Shown here in pieces: positions 11,292 to 17,724 of a stretch of 17,724 bases of DNA. The notes below the pieces were generated by a model, which saw only the letters and a program-made list of their open reading frames with translations, made no database searches and was not told the DNA's origin. Made by a program: the position numbers and the translations under genes. Position 1 is the stretch's first letter. Each line of letters starts with the position of its first letter. Source of the DNA: an uncultured Clostridia bacterium (GTDB lineage: Bacteria > Bacillota > Clostridia > Oscillospirales > Oscillospiraceae); NCBI GenBank assembly GCA_937915065.1, contig CALDMR010000060.1, forward strand, positions 1 to 17,724, written 5' to 3'.

Positions 11292-14204
11292 TTGGTTATC
11301 GGCTTGGACGTCGGTTCCACTACGATCAAGTGCGTCGTGCTGGACGACAGCAACCAGATTCTATACCAGACCTATGAGCGCCATTTTTCCCAGATCACCG
11401 CAAAAACGGTGGAAATGCTGGGGAAGATCAAGGATATGTTTCCGCAGAAGCACAGCTGGCGCCTGGCCATCGCCGGCAGTGCTGGTATGGGTATGGCAGA
11501 GTATGCGGATGTGCAGTTTGTGCAGGAGGTCTATGCGGCCAAGGTGGCGGCGGATCACAACGCGCCCGGCACCGACTGCATTATCGAACTGGGCGGCGAG
11601 GATGCGAAGATCATCTTCCTGGGCGGCGGCATGGAAGCCCGGATGAACGGTACCTGTGCCGGCGGCACCGGCGCGTTCATCGACCAGATGGCCACGCTGC
11701 TGGATGTGGAGACCGCCGATATGAATGCGCTGGCCGAGCAGCATGAGCGGGTGTACACCATTGCATCCCGCTGCGGCGTGTTTGCTAAGAGCGACATTCA
11801 GCCTCTGCTGAATCAGGGGGCGAAAAAGAGCGATATTGCAGCCAGCATTTTCTATGCGGTGGTCAACCAAACCATCGGCGGCCTGGCCCAGGGCCGGCCC
11901 ATGAAGGGGAATATTCTCTATCTCGGCGGGCCGCTGACCTTTATGCCCATGCTGCGCAAGTGTTTCGACGAGGTGCTGCATGTGCAGGGAACTTGCCCGG
12001 AGCACTCACTGTATTATGTTTCGCTGGGCGCGGCGTATGCGGCCAAGGAACCCTGTGACCTGGCGGCAGTCATCGAGAAACTGAAAGGGTACGTATCCCA
12101 TGGCGAGTGGGAAACCCTGCCCCCGCTGTTTGCGAACGAGGCGGAGTATGAGGCCTTCCGGCAGCGCCATGGGGCGGCGGATGTGCCCCGGGGCAGCCTG
12201 GATGAGCACCAGGGCGCTGCCTATCTGGGCATCGACGCAGGCTCCACAACGCTGAAAGCTGTGGTGACCGATGAAAACGGCGCGCTGCTCCATTCGGACT
12301 ACCTGTCCAATTCGGGCAATCCCGTGCCGGTGATCCGGAATTTCCTGCTGGATCTTTATGAGAAGAAGCCGGATATTCAGATCGCCGCTGCCTGCGTGAC
12401 GGGTTATGGCGAGGATATCATCAAAAACGCCTTCCATGTGGACTACGGCCTGGTGGAAACGGCGGCCCATTTTACGGCGGCGCGGAAATTCATGCCGGAC
12501 GTGGAGTTTATTGTAGATATCGGCGGCCAGGATATGAAGTGCTTCCATGTGCGCGGCGGCGTGGTGGATAACATTTATCTGAACGAGGCCTGCTCATCCG
12601 GCTGCGGCTCCTTCCTGCAAACCTTTGCCAACGCCCTGGGCTACGGGGTGGAGGAATTTTCCAAACTGGGGCTGTATGCCACCGGCGCGGTGGATCTGGG
12701 TTCCCGCTGCACAGTGTTTATGAACTCTTCCGTGAAGCAGGCCCAGAAGGACGGCGCCACCACGGCGGATATTTCCGCGGGCCTGTCTGTCAGCATTGTC
12801 AAGAATGCTATTTACAAGGTCATCCGCCCCTCCAGCCTGGAGGATCTGGGCAAAAACATCGTGGTACAGGGCGGTACGTTCCTCAACGATGCGGTGCTCC
12901 GCGCCTTTGAGCGGGAGCTGGGCGTGCCTGTGGTGCGTCCTGCCATCGCGGGGCTGATGGGCGCCTATGGCTGCGCGCTGTATGCCCGGAGCATGGCGAA
13001 GCCCGGGCAGCGGAGCACGCTGCTGAACCGGGCGGAGCTGGAGGACTTCTCTCACGAGGTGCGCTCCGTGACCTGCGGCCTGTGCGAAAACCACTGCCGC
13101 CTGACGGTCAACACCTTCGGCGACGGCTCCAAGTACATCGGCGGTAACCGCTGCGAACGGCCGGTGACCAAAAAAGCGGTGTCAGACGCGCTGAATATCT
13201 ACCGCTTTAAGCAGGACTACATGAAGAACTTAAAGCCGGTGCCGGGCTCGCGCAAAAAGCGCATCGGCATCCCCATGGGCTTGAATATGTGGGAAATGGC
13301 GCCCTTCTGGCACGCATTTTTCACGGAACTGGGCTTTGAAGCGGTGCTCTCGCCCCTGTCCAACCGGGGCACTTTCATCAAGGGGCAGGCTTCGATCCCC
13401 AGCGATACGGTATGCTTCCCGGCCAAACTGCTGCACGGCCATGTGGAAGAGCTGATGGACATGGGCGTGGACGCCATTTACTACCCCTGCATGAGCTTTA
13501 ATTTCGACGAGCACCTGGGCGACAATCATTACAACTGCCCGGTGGTGGCCTATTACCCCGAAACCATCGCGGCCAATATGACCATGCGGGGCGGCGTGGT
13601 GCTGATCAACGACTATGCCGGCCCCCATGTGCGCCACGATTTCCCGGAAAAGATGACGGAGATCCTGGGGCAGTACTTTGACCACATTAAGCTGGCCGAA
13701 GTTAAGCGGGCGGCGGATAAGGCGTATGCCGCTCGGGATGCGTATCTGGATGCGGTGCGGGCCAAGGGCGAAGAGATCATCGCCGCGGCTCGGGCCGAGG
13801 GGAAACGCATCATCTGCCTGGCGGGCCGCCCCTACCACGCAGATCCCGAGATCAACCACGGCATCGACCTGCTGCTGACTTCCCTGGGCCTGGCGGTGGT
13901 GTCGGAGGACTGCCTGAGCGGCAAGGTGCGGAAATTCCCGGTGCATGTACTGAATCAGTGGACCTACCACGCCCGGCTGTATGCCGCCGCCAAATATGTG
14001 GGCAGTCAGCCGGATATGGAGCTGGTGCAGCTCATTTCTTTCGGCTGCGGGCTGGACGCCATCACTTCCGACGAATGCCGCTCCATTATCGAGGGGGCGG
14101 GCAAAATCTACACCCAGATCAAGATCGACGAGATCACCAATCTCGGCACCGTGAAGGTGCGGCTGAGAAGTTTGCTGGCCGCGCTGGAACAAAAGGAGAG
14201 ATAA
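11292..14204 (+). CDS. Double acyl-CoA dehydratase activase (two ASKHA domains) fused to DUF2229/HgdB-type domain
   Basis: This 970-residue protein joins two complete BadF/BadG/BcrA/BcrD-type ATPase domains. Domain 1 starts GLDVGSTTIK (4-13) and has the iron-sulfur cysteines Cys122 (NGTCAGGTGAF) and Cys161 (SRCGVFAKSDI). Domain 2 starts GIDAGSTTLK (313-322) and has Cys434 and Cys473, the same 39-residue spacing. A Cys cluster follows (TCGLCENHC, 595-602, and Cys621). The C-terminal domain (about 655-965) has conserved cysteines 708, 733, 749, 919 and 929. Related activases hydrolyse ATP to push low-potential electrons into 2-hydroxyacyl-CoA dehydratases, benzoyl-CoA reductase or double-cubane proteins. 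The start is TTG, 8 nt after AAAGGAG; no usable ATG is near. Six nt separate it from its partner gene. The electron acceptor and substrate are unknown. Confidence 0.88.
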   Translation: MVIGLDVGSTTIKCVVLDDSNQILYQTYERHFSQITAKTVEMLGKIKDMFPQKHSWRLAIAGSAGMGMAEYADVQFVQEVYAAKVAADHNAPGTDCIIELGGEDAKIIFLGGGMEARMNGTCAGGTGAFIDQMATLLDVETADMNALAEQHERVYTIASRCGVFAKSDIQPLLNQGAKKSDIAASIFYAVVNQTIGGLAQGRPMKGNILYLGGPLTFMPMLRKCFDEVLHVQGTCPEHSLYYVSLGAAYAAKEPCDLAAVIEKLKGYVSHGEWETLPPLFANEAEYEAFRQRHGAADVPRGSLDEHQGAAYLGIDAGSTTLKAVVTDENGALLHSDYLSNSGNPVPVIRNFLLDLYEKKPDIQIAAACVTGYGEDIIKNAFHVDYGLVETAAHFTAARKFMPDVEFIVDIGGQDMKCFHVRGGVVDNIYLNEACSSGCGSFLQTFANALGYGVEEFSKLGLYATGAVDLGSRCTVFMNSSVKQAQKDGATTADISAGLSVSIVKNAIYKVIRPSSLEDLGKNIVVQGGTFLNDAVLRAFERELGVPVVRPAIAGLMGAYGCALYARSMAKPGQRSTLLNRAELEDFSHEVRSVTCGLCENHCRLTVNTFGDGSKYIGGNRCERPVTKKAVSDALNIYRFKQDYMKNLKPVPGSRKKRIGIPMGLNMWEMAPFWHAFFTELGFEAVLSPLSNRGTFIKGQASIPSDTVCFPAKLLHGHVEELMDMGVDAIYYPCMSFNFDEHLGDNHYNCPVVAYYPETIAANMTMRGGVVLINDYAGPHVRHDFPEKMTEILGQYFDHIKLAEVKRAADKAYAARDAYLDAVRAKGEEIIAAARAEGKRIICLAGRPYHADPEINHGIDLLLTSLGLAVVSEDCLSGKVRKFPVHVLNQWTYHARLYAAAKYVGSQPDMELVQLISFGCGLDAITSDECRSIIEGAGKIYTQIKIDEITNLGTVKVRLRSLLAALEQKER

Positions 14205-14210
14205 AAAACC

Positions 14211-15482
14211 ATGGCAGAACTGAAATACGACAAAAACGGCCGCCTTCTGTTCACCAAGGAGATGAAAAAGGAATATACCGTCCTGGTGCCGGATATGCTG
14301 CCCATCCATTTCAACATCATGCGCAACATTTTTGTCAACGAGGGATATAAGGTGGCCCTGCTGGACAATTCCGGCGAGCGGGTCAAGCAGCTGGGGTTGA
14401 AATATACCCATAACGACATCTGCTATCCTGCCCTGCTGGTGACGGGGCAGTTCCTGGACGCGCTGACTTCCGGCGAATATGATCCCCACAAGGTGGCCCT
14501 GATCATTATGCAGACCGGCGGCGGCTGCCGCGCTTCGAACTATATCCACATCATCCGCAAGGCCCTGGCCCGGGCGGGCTTCGACTATGTGCCCGTGATT
14601 TCCTTCAACCTGTCCTTTACGGAGAGCAATCCCGGCTTCCGGCTGACGGTGCCCATCATCCGCCGCATGCTGGCGGGCGTGATCTACGGCGACATGATCA
14701 TGCTGCTGAGCAACCAGACCCGCCCTTATGAATTGGAGGCGGGCAAAACAAACCAGCTGGTGCGGCTGTGGGTAGATAATATTTCGCGGCAGTTCCGGGA
14801 ATCCAAGGGTTATTCCCTGGGCGAGATGCGGGAGAATTTCAAGAATATCATCCGCAGCTTTGCCAGCGTGCCTCGCAGCAAGGAGAAGAAGGTGCGCGTG
14901 GGCATCGTGGGCGAGATCTATGTGAAATACGCCTCCTTTGCCAACAACGGGCTGGAGCATTTCCTGGCGGAGCAGGACTGCGAGGTCATGGTGCCGGGGC
15001 TGCTGGGCTTTTTGATGTTCAAGGTGGACGCCCGCATCCAGGACTTTTTGATCTACGGCGGCAGCAAGGTGAAATATCTGGCGGCCACCAAGCTGCTGAA
15101 TTATCTGGAAAAGATCGAGCAGGTGTTTATGGAGTCGGTGGACAAGTTTTCGGACTTTATGCAGCTTTCCGCCTATCAGGAAACCAAGGAGCCCATGCAG
15201 GGGCTGATCGGCCTGGGCAACCGCATGGGCGAGGGCTGGTTCCTGCCGGCGGAGATGGTGGAGCTGATCGTTCACGGCTACGAAAATATCATTTGCACCC
15301 AGCCCTTCGGCTGTCTGCCCACCCATATTTGCGGCAAGGGCATGGTACATAAGATCAAGGATATGTATCCCGATGCAAACATTGTGCCCGTGGACTACGA
15401 CTCCGGCGCCACCCGGGTCAACCAGGAAAACCGCATCAAGCTGATGCTGTCTGTGGCGCGGGAAAAACTTTGTGAAGCATAA
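14211..15482 (+). CDS. HgdB-like iron-sulfur protein, partner of the activase (2-hydroxyacyl-CoA dehydratase-type family)
   Basis: The 423-residue protein belongs to the HgdB/BcrB/DCCP-like superfamily that carries a low-potential iron-sulfur cluster. Conserved cysteines are visible at 71 (HNDICYPALLVTGQ), 106 (QTGGGCRASNYI) and in the C-terminal trio 362, 368 and 374 (CTQPFGCLPTHICGKGM). VRVGIVGEIYVKYASFANNG (228-247) starts the second Rossmann-like lobe. AAGGAG stands 13 nt before the ATG, 6 nt after the activase stop, so the two are one operon. In related species the two are found adjacent or as one long protein. There is no second dehydratase subunit and no CoA-transferase or dehydrogenase gene here, which argues against a simple amino-acid fermentation cluster. 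Its true reaction is unknown. Confidence 0.82.
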   Translation: MAELKYDKNGRLLFTKEMKKEYTVLVPDMLPIHFNIMRNIFVNEGYKVALLDNSGERVKQLGLKYTHNDICYPALLVTGQFLDALTSGEYDPHKVALIIMQTGGGCRASNYIHIIRKALARAGFDYVPVISFNLSFTESNPGFRLTVPIIRRMLAGVIYGDMIMLLSNQTRPYELEAGKTNQLVRLWVDNISRQFRESKGYSLGEMRENFKNIIRSFASVPRSKEKKVRVGIVGEIYVKYASFANNGLEHFLAEQDCEVMVPGLLGFLMFKVDARIQDFLIYGGSKVKYLAATKLLNYLEKIEQVFMESVDKFSDFMQLSAYQETKEPMQGLIGLGNRMGEGWFLPAEMVELIVHGYENIICTQPFGCLPTHICGKGMVHKIKDMYPDANIVPVDYDSGATRVNQENRIKLMLSVAREKLCEA

Positions 15483-15492
15483 CAGGAAAGTG

Positions 15493-15521
15493 AAAAGGAG
15501 GGGCTTGCCCCTCCTTTTGAT
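15493..15521 (+). terminator. Terminator after the activase operon
   Basis: AAAAGGAGGGGC (15493-15504) pairs with GCCCCTCCTTTT (15507-15518), a 12-bp stem closing on a very tight loop. The 3' T-run is part of the stem. Confidence 0.85.
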
Positions 15522-15583
15522 GCACCGCCGGGGCGCTGCAGGGGCCGGGGCGGATGTGACAGAATCGGAGGCGGATGGTTTCC

Positions 15584-16747
15584 ATGGAAACAGAAAAATT
15601 ATACTATACGGATGGCCGCCTGGCGGCCTTCACGGCCACGGTGCAGGACTGCCGCCAGGTGCCGGAGGGATGGGAGATCGTGCTGGACCGCACGGCTTTT
15701 TATCCCGAGGGCGGCGGTCAGCCCTGTGACCGGGGCACTTTGGAACGCTGGGACGTGCTGGATGTGCGGGAGGAGGACGGCGTGATTTTTCACCGCCTGG
15801 AAAGCCCGCTGCTGCCGGGGGAAACGGTGCGCGGCCGGGTGGATCTGGCCCGGCGGCTGGACTTTACCCAGCAGCACAGCGCGGATCATATCCTCACCGG
15901 CGTGATCCACCGGCGCTACGGCTTTGACAACGTGGGCTTCCACATGGGGGAGACCAGCACCTTCATCGATTTCAACGGCGCGCTGGACGAGGGGGCGCTG
16001 GCGGAAATGGAGCGGGTGGCCAACGAAGTGGTCTGGATGGATCTGCCGGTGGAGGTTTCCTGGCCCGACGGGGAAACCCTGGCGGCCATGGACTACCGCA
16101 GCAAAAAGGAATTGACGGGGCCGGTGCGGATCGTCACGATACCGGGCGTGGATGTGTGCGCCTGCTGCGGCACCCATGTGCGCTGCACCGGCGAGGTGGG
16201 CACCATCAAGATCCTGTCCTGCGTGAAGCTGCGCGGCGGCGTGCGGGTGGAATATGTGGCGGGCCGCCGGGCCTACCTGTATTTTGACGAGATCCAGAAC
16301 CAGAACCATCTGGTATCCATGTCCCTGTCGGCCAAGCCGCTGCGGACGGCGGAGGCTGTGCGCCGCCTGCTGGAGGAGCGGGACGGGCTGAAAGCCCGGG
16401 CCGCCGGCCTGGAGCGGGAGCGCTGCGCCATGCTGGCGGAGCAGCTGCGGGGCCGGGGCGATGTGCTGCTGTTTGAAGGGGAACTCAGCGCCGATGGGGT
16501 GCGCCGCCTGGCAGATGCGGTGAAGGATACCTGCGGCGGCATGGTGCTGGTGTGTTCCGGCAGCGATGAGGCGGGCTATCAGTATGCCCTGGCCGCGGCG
16601 GAGGGCGATGTGCGCCCCCGGGGGCGGGCCATGAACGACGCCCTGCAGGGCCGGGGCGGTGGACGGGAGGCCAACTTTATGCAGGGCAGCCTGCGCTCGG
16701 CCCGGGCGGAGATCGCCGCTTTTTGGGAAGCGGCAGCCAACAACTGA
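15584..16747 (+). CDS. Alanyl-tRNA editing protein (AlaX-L type)
   Basis: This trans-editing enzyme removes serine or glycine wrongly attached to tRNA-Ala. It corresponds to the editing and C-Ala parts of alanyl-tRNA synthetase without the catalytic core. The 387-residue product has the hallmark TAFYPEGGGQPCDRG (37-51). Its zinc ligands are His98 and His102 (QQHSADHIL) and Cys194...His198 (CCGTH). A GGVRVEYVAG strand follows (218-227). An extended C-terminal DHHA1-like domain has GRGGGREANFMQGS near 357-369, which makes it the long AlaX form. ATG 15584 fits the family start (METEKLYYTD). The in-frame ATG at 15575 lies only 3 nt after GGAGG, too close for initiation, whereas 15584 is 12 nt from it. 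It is a single gene between two terminators; no promoter was evident. Confidence 0.9.
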   Translation: METEKLYYTDGRLAAFTATVQDCRQVPEGWEIVLDRTAFYPEGGGQPCDRGTLERWDVLDVREEDGVIFHRLESPLLPGETVRGRVDLARRLDFTQQHSADHILTGVIHRRYGFDNVGFHMGETSTFIDFNGALDEGALAEMERVANEVVWMDLPVEVSWPDGETLAAMDYRSKKELTGPVRIVTIPGVDVCACCGTHVRCTGEVGTIKILSCVKLRGGVRVEYVAGRRAYLYFDEIQNQNHLVSMSLSAKPLRTAEAVRRLLEERDGLKARAAGLERERCAMLAEQLRGRGDVLLFEGELSADGVRRLADAVKDTCGGMVLVCSGSDEAGYQYALAAAEGDVRPRGRAMNDALQGRGGGREANFMQGSLRSARAEIAAFWEAAANN

Positions 16748-16763
16748 AGGAGCGCCTTTTGCG

Positions 16764-16803
16764 GCGGGGCCGGTTTGGGAAACCAGACCGGCTCCGCTTT
16801 TTT
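16764..16803 (+). terminator. Terminator after the AlaX gene
   Basis: The 5' arm 16764-16778 pairs with 16783-16797 as a 15-bp stem with two G-U pairs, capped by a GAAA tetraloop (16779-16782). It is followed by six T (16798-16803). Confidence 0.93.
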
Positions 16804-16928
16804 CCTGTACAAATGGGGCGAAATATGGTATTCTTTACCAAAAAACAGCCTCTTTTGCAGAAGTGGACGAGCCACATCCGGAGCCTTGCGGCGGCGGGGG
16901 CGGCGGAAAATTGGGCCTGATTTGTATT

Positions 16929-16960
16929 TTTTTGAAAAATTTCAAAAAATTTTTCAAAAA
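16929..16960. other. A+T-rich perfect inverted repeat upstream of the ECF sigma gene
   Basis: TTTTTGAAAAATTT (16929-16942) is the reverse complement of AAATTTTTCAAAAA (16947-16960), with a 4-nt loop (CAAA). It stands out in otherwise G+C-rich DNA. It lies about 110 nt before the ECF sigma gene and could be an operator or UP-like element. The rest of the gap (16804-17072) holds no credible gene; a weak -10 (TATAAG, 16987-16992) lies downstream of the repeat. Confidence 0.55.
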
Positions 16961-17010
16961 GCTGTCCATTTTTCGCTTCTGAATTGTATAAGTAATAGAG
17001 GGAAAAGAAA

Positions 17011-17063
17011 CCCGGTATGCCCCGGCTTCTTTTCGCGGGGCGCAAAGGGGCTGGAAAACCGGG
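17011..17063 (+). promoter_or_regulatory. Nested leader hairpin before the ECF sigma gene
   Basis: GCCCCG (17019-17024) pairs with CGGGGC (17036-17041). Around it CCCGGT (17011-17016) pairs with ACCGGG (17058-17063). The outer stem takes in the first part of the GGGGG run that would serve as ribosome site for ATG 17073, so translation of the sigma factor may be damped. Confidence 0.35.
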
Positions 17064-17072
17064 GGTGAAAGG

Positions 17073-17606
17073 ATGCTTAGCGTTTATCTATCCGCGCTGA
17101 ACAGCCGCGCGGAGCAGGATGCGTTTCAAACCCTGTATGAAAACAGTCGGTACAGAATGCTGTGGGTGGCCCAGCGCATTGTGGGCGACCCGCTGCTGGC
17201 GGAGGATGCGGTGCAGGAAGCGTTTTTATACCTGGCCGATCATTTTGAAACCCTGAGCGCCCGCTATACAGGGGGGCTGGAGGGGTACCTGTATCAATGT
17301 GTGCAGTGCCGGGCCGTGAATCTGATGCGGCAGCAGGGGCGGGAAGAGAGCTACGAAGCGTGGATGGAGTGCTCCGGCCGGGAACAGGCGGCGCTGCCCG
17401 AGGGCAGCGTGGGCCGGGTGGCGGCGGCCCTGGGGCGGCTGCCAAAGGATTGCGGCGCGGTGCTGGAACTGTTTTGCACCGGCTGGAGCGCTGCGGAGAT
17501 CGCCGAGCAGACGGGCCTTTCCCCGCGCACAGTGCACCGGCGGCTGAACCGGGCACGGGAACTGATGCGAAAGGAGTTGGAGGAGGATGGTGGGGCCGAT
17601 GGATGA
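17073..17606 (+). CDS. ECF-type RNA polymerase sigma factor
   Basis: The 177-residue product is an extracytoplasmic-function sigma factor. Region 2 (about 16-88) contains LYENSRYRMLWVAQRIVGDP followed by LLAEDAVQEAFLYL, the core-binding and -10-reading helices, and AVNLMRQQGREE at its end. Region 4 (about 115-168) has LPKDCGAVLELF and the helix-turn-helix TGLSPRTVHRRLNRARELM, which reads the -35. The linker is short, and there is no region 1 or 3. The ribosome site is weak (GGGGGTGAAAGG) and partly inside a leader hairpin. The gene overlaps the next one by 8 nt, the usual arrangement for an ECF sigma factor and its anti-sigma factor, but the partner is cut off and cannot be identified. The sigma subgroup and target genes are unknown. 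Confidence 0.9.
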   Translation: MLSVYLSALNSRAEQDAFQTLYENSRYRMLWVAQRIVGDPLLAEDAVQEAFLYLADHFETLSARYTGGLEGYLYQCVQCRAVNLMRQQGREESYEAWMECSGREQAALPEGSVGRVAAALGRLPKDCGAVLELFCTGWSAAEIAEQTGLSPRTVHRRLNRARELMRKELEEDGGADG

Positions 17607-17724
17607 AGGAACCCTGGACGCCCTGCTGCGGGAAGCCGCCGCCTGGCGGCTGGAGCGGGCGCTGTCATCCCTGCCCGGGGAAGAAGAGCTGCGGGCGGCC
17701 CGGGGGGGGCTGACCCGGCTGGAC
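17599..17724 (+). CDS. Unidentified protein after the ECF sigma gene, 5' part only
   Basis: An open frame starts at ATG 17599, overlapping the end of the sigma gene (stop 17604-17606), and continues past the window edge. The first residues are MDEGTLDALLREAAAWRLER, followed by a charged helix. GGAGG (17582-17586) is 12 nt upstream; the alternative in-frame ATG at 17587 directly abuts it and is less likely. Position and overlap suggest an anti-sigma or associated protein. The 42 visible residues contain no zinc-binding or membrane motif to confirm this. Confidence 0.6.
   Translation, partial: MDEGTLDALLREAAAWRLERALSSLPGEEELRAARGGLTRLD

Noticed and set aside
13308..13323. Sigma-54 promoter-like sequence (TGGCAC, 5 nt, then TTTCA)
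   Set aside because: The -12 element lacks the essential GC and the site is inside the activase coding region, so it is probably chance.
13230..15350. A 706-codon open frame on the minus strand, and other long antisense frames (e.g. 1241-2230, 5399-6364, 7877-9028)
   Set aside because: Their products are rich in His, Gln, Arg and Pro, with no domain sense, and lie antisense to clear genes (activase pair, rpoN, pfkA, ABC operon). They are shadows produced by biased codon use in G+C-rich DNA.
17701..17708. Run of eight G in the last, partial gene as a possible frameshift or sequencing error
   Set aside because: The frame stays open through the run, and too little sequence follows to judge whether the length is correct.
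1..17724. CRISPR arrays, tRNA or rRNA genes, insertion sequences, phage attachment sites
   Set aside because: None was seen. There are no regularly spaced long repeats, no transposase or integrase product and no cloverleaf-type sequence. The inverted repeats found are all accounted for as terminators or regulatory sites.

Overview
The window is an ordinary-looking stretch of chromosome from a G+C-rich anaerobic member of the Bacillota (Firmicutes). Most likely this is an Oscillospiraceae-like Clostridia species or a Negativicutes species; the sequence does not settle which. The pointers are: strong AGGAGG-type ribosome sites, frequent extended -10 (TGn) promoters, compact rho-independent terminators after most units, a Crh/HPr-type protein with Ser46, a YtrA-type GntR/ABC operon, and a 2-hydroxyacyl-CoA dehydratase-type activase system typical of strict anaerobes. 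I see no phage, transposase, CRISPR, tRNA or rRNA.

Layout. 1-147 (-): start of moaA (molybdenum cofactor). 373-1017 (+): MESH1/SpoT-like HD hydrolase. 1184-2527 (+): rpoN (sigma-54), ending at a shared terminator. 2578-3411 (-): nudC-type Nudix hydrolase. 3485-3730 (-): HPr-like protein lacking His15. 4031-4600 (+): mntP, with a strong terminator inside its own leader. 4785-5339 (-): XRE-domain protein. 5525-6505 (+): pfkA. 6676-9002 (+): a GntR regulator/ABC-transporter operon that also holds three short genes overlooked by ordinary ORF calling (6676-6792, 7214-7366, 8895-9002). 9099-10031 (+): solitary CobL/CbiT-like protein with a degenerate SAM site. 10090-10884 (-): SseB-family protein. 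10966-11291: a 300-nt gene-free, structured region. 11292-14204 and 14211-15482 (+): a double ASKHA activase fused to a DUF2229-type domain, and its HgdB-like iron-sulfur partner. 15584-16747 (+): AlaX-type alanyl-tRNA editing protein. 17073-17606 (+): ECF sigma factor, overlapping the start of an unidentified gene that runs off the end.

How the genes work together. Most units are single housekeeping genes closed by their own terminators. Two units look like cooperating systems. In the GntR/ABC operon, overlapping start and stop codons link regulator, small protein, ATPase and permease, and the promoter carries 8-bp-spaced direct repeats that could be the GntR operator. The activase pair at 11292-15482 resembles ATP-driven low-potential electron-transfer systems (HgdC/HgdAB, benzoyl-CoA reductase, double-cubane-cluster proteins), but its substrate is unknown.

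The most interesting non-coding signal is a perfect 17-bp inverted repeat (9040-9056/9079-9095) that holds a promoter -10 in its loop and the Shine-Dalgarno of the CobL-like gene in its 3' arm. That arrangement would block translation from read-through RNA but not from the gene's own transcript.
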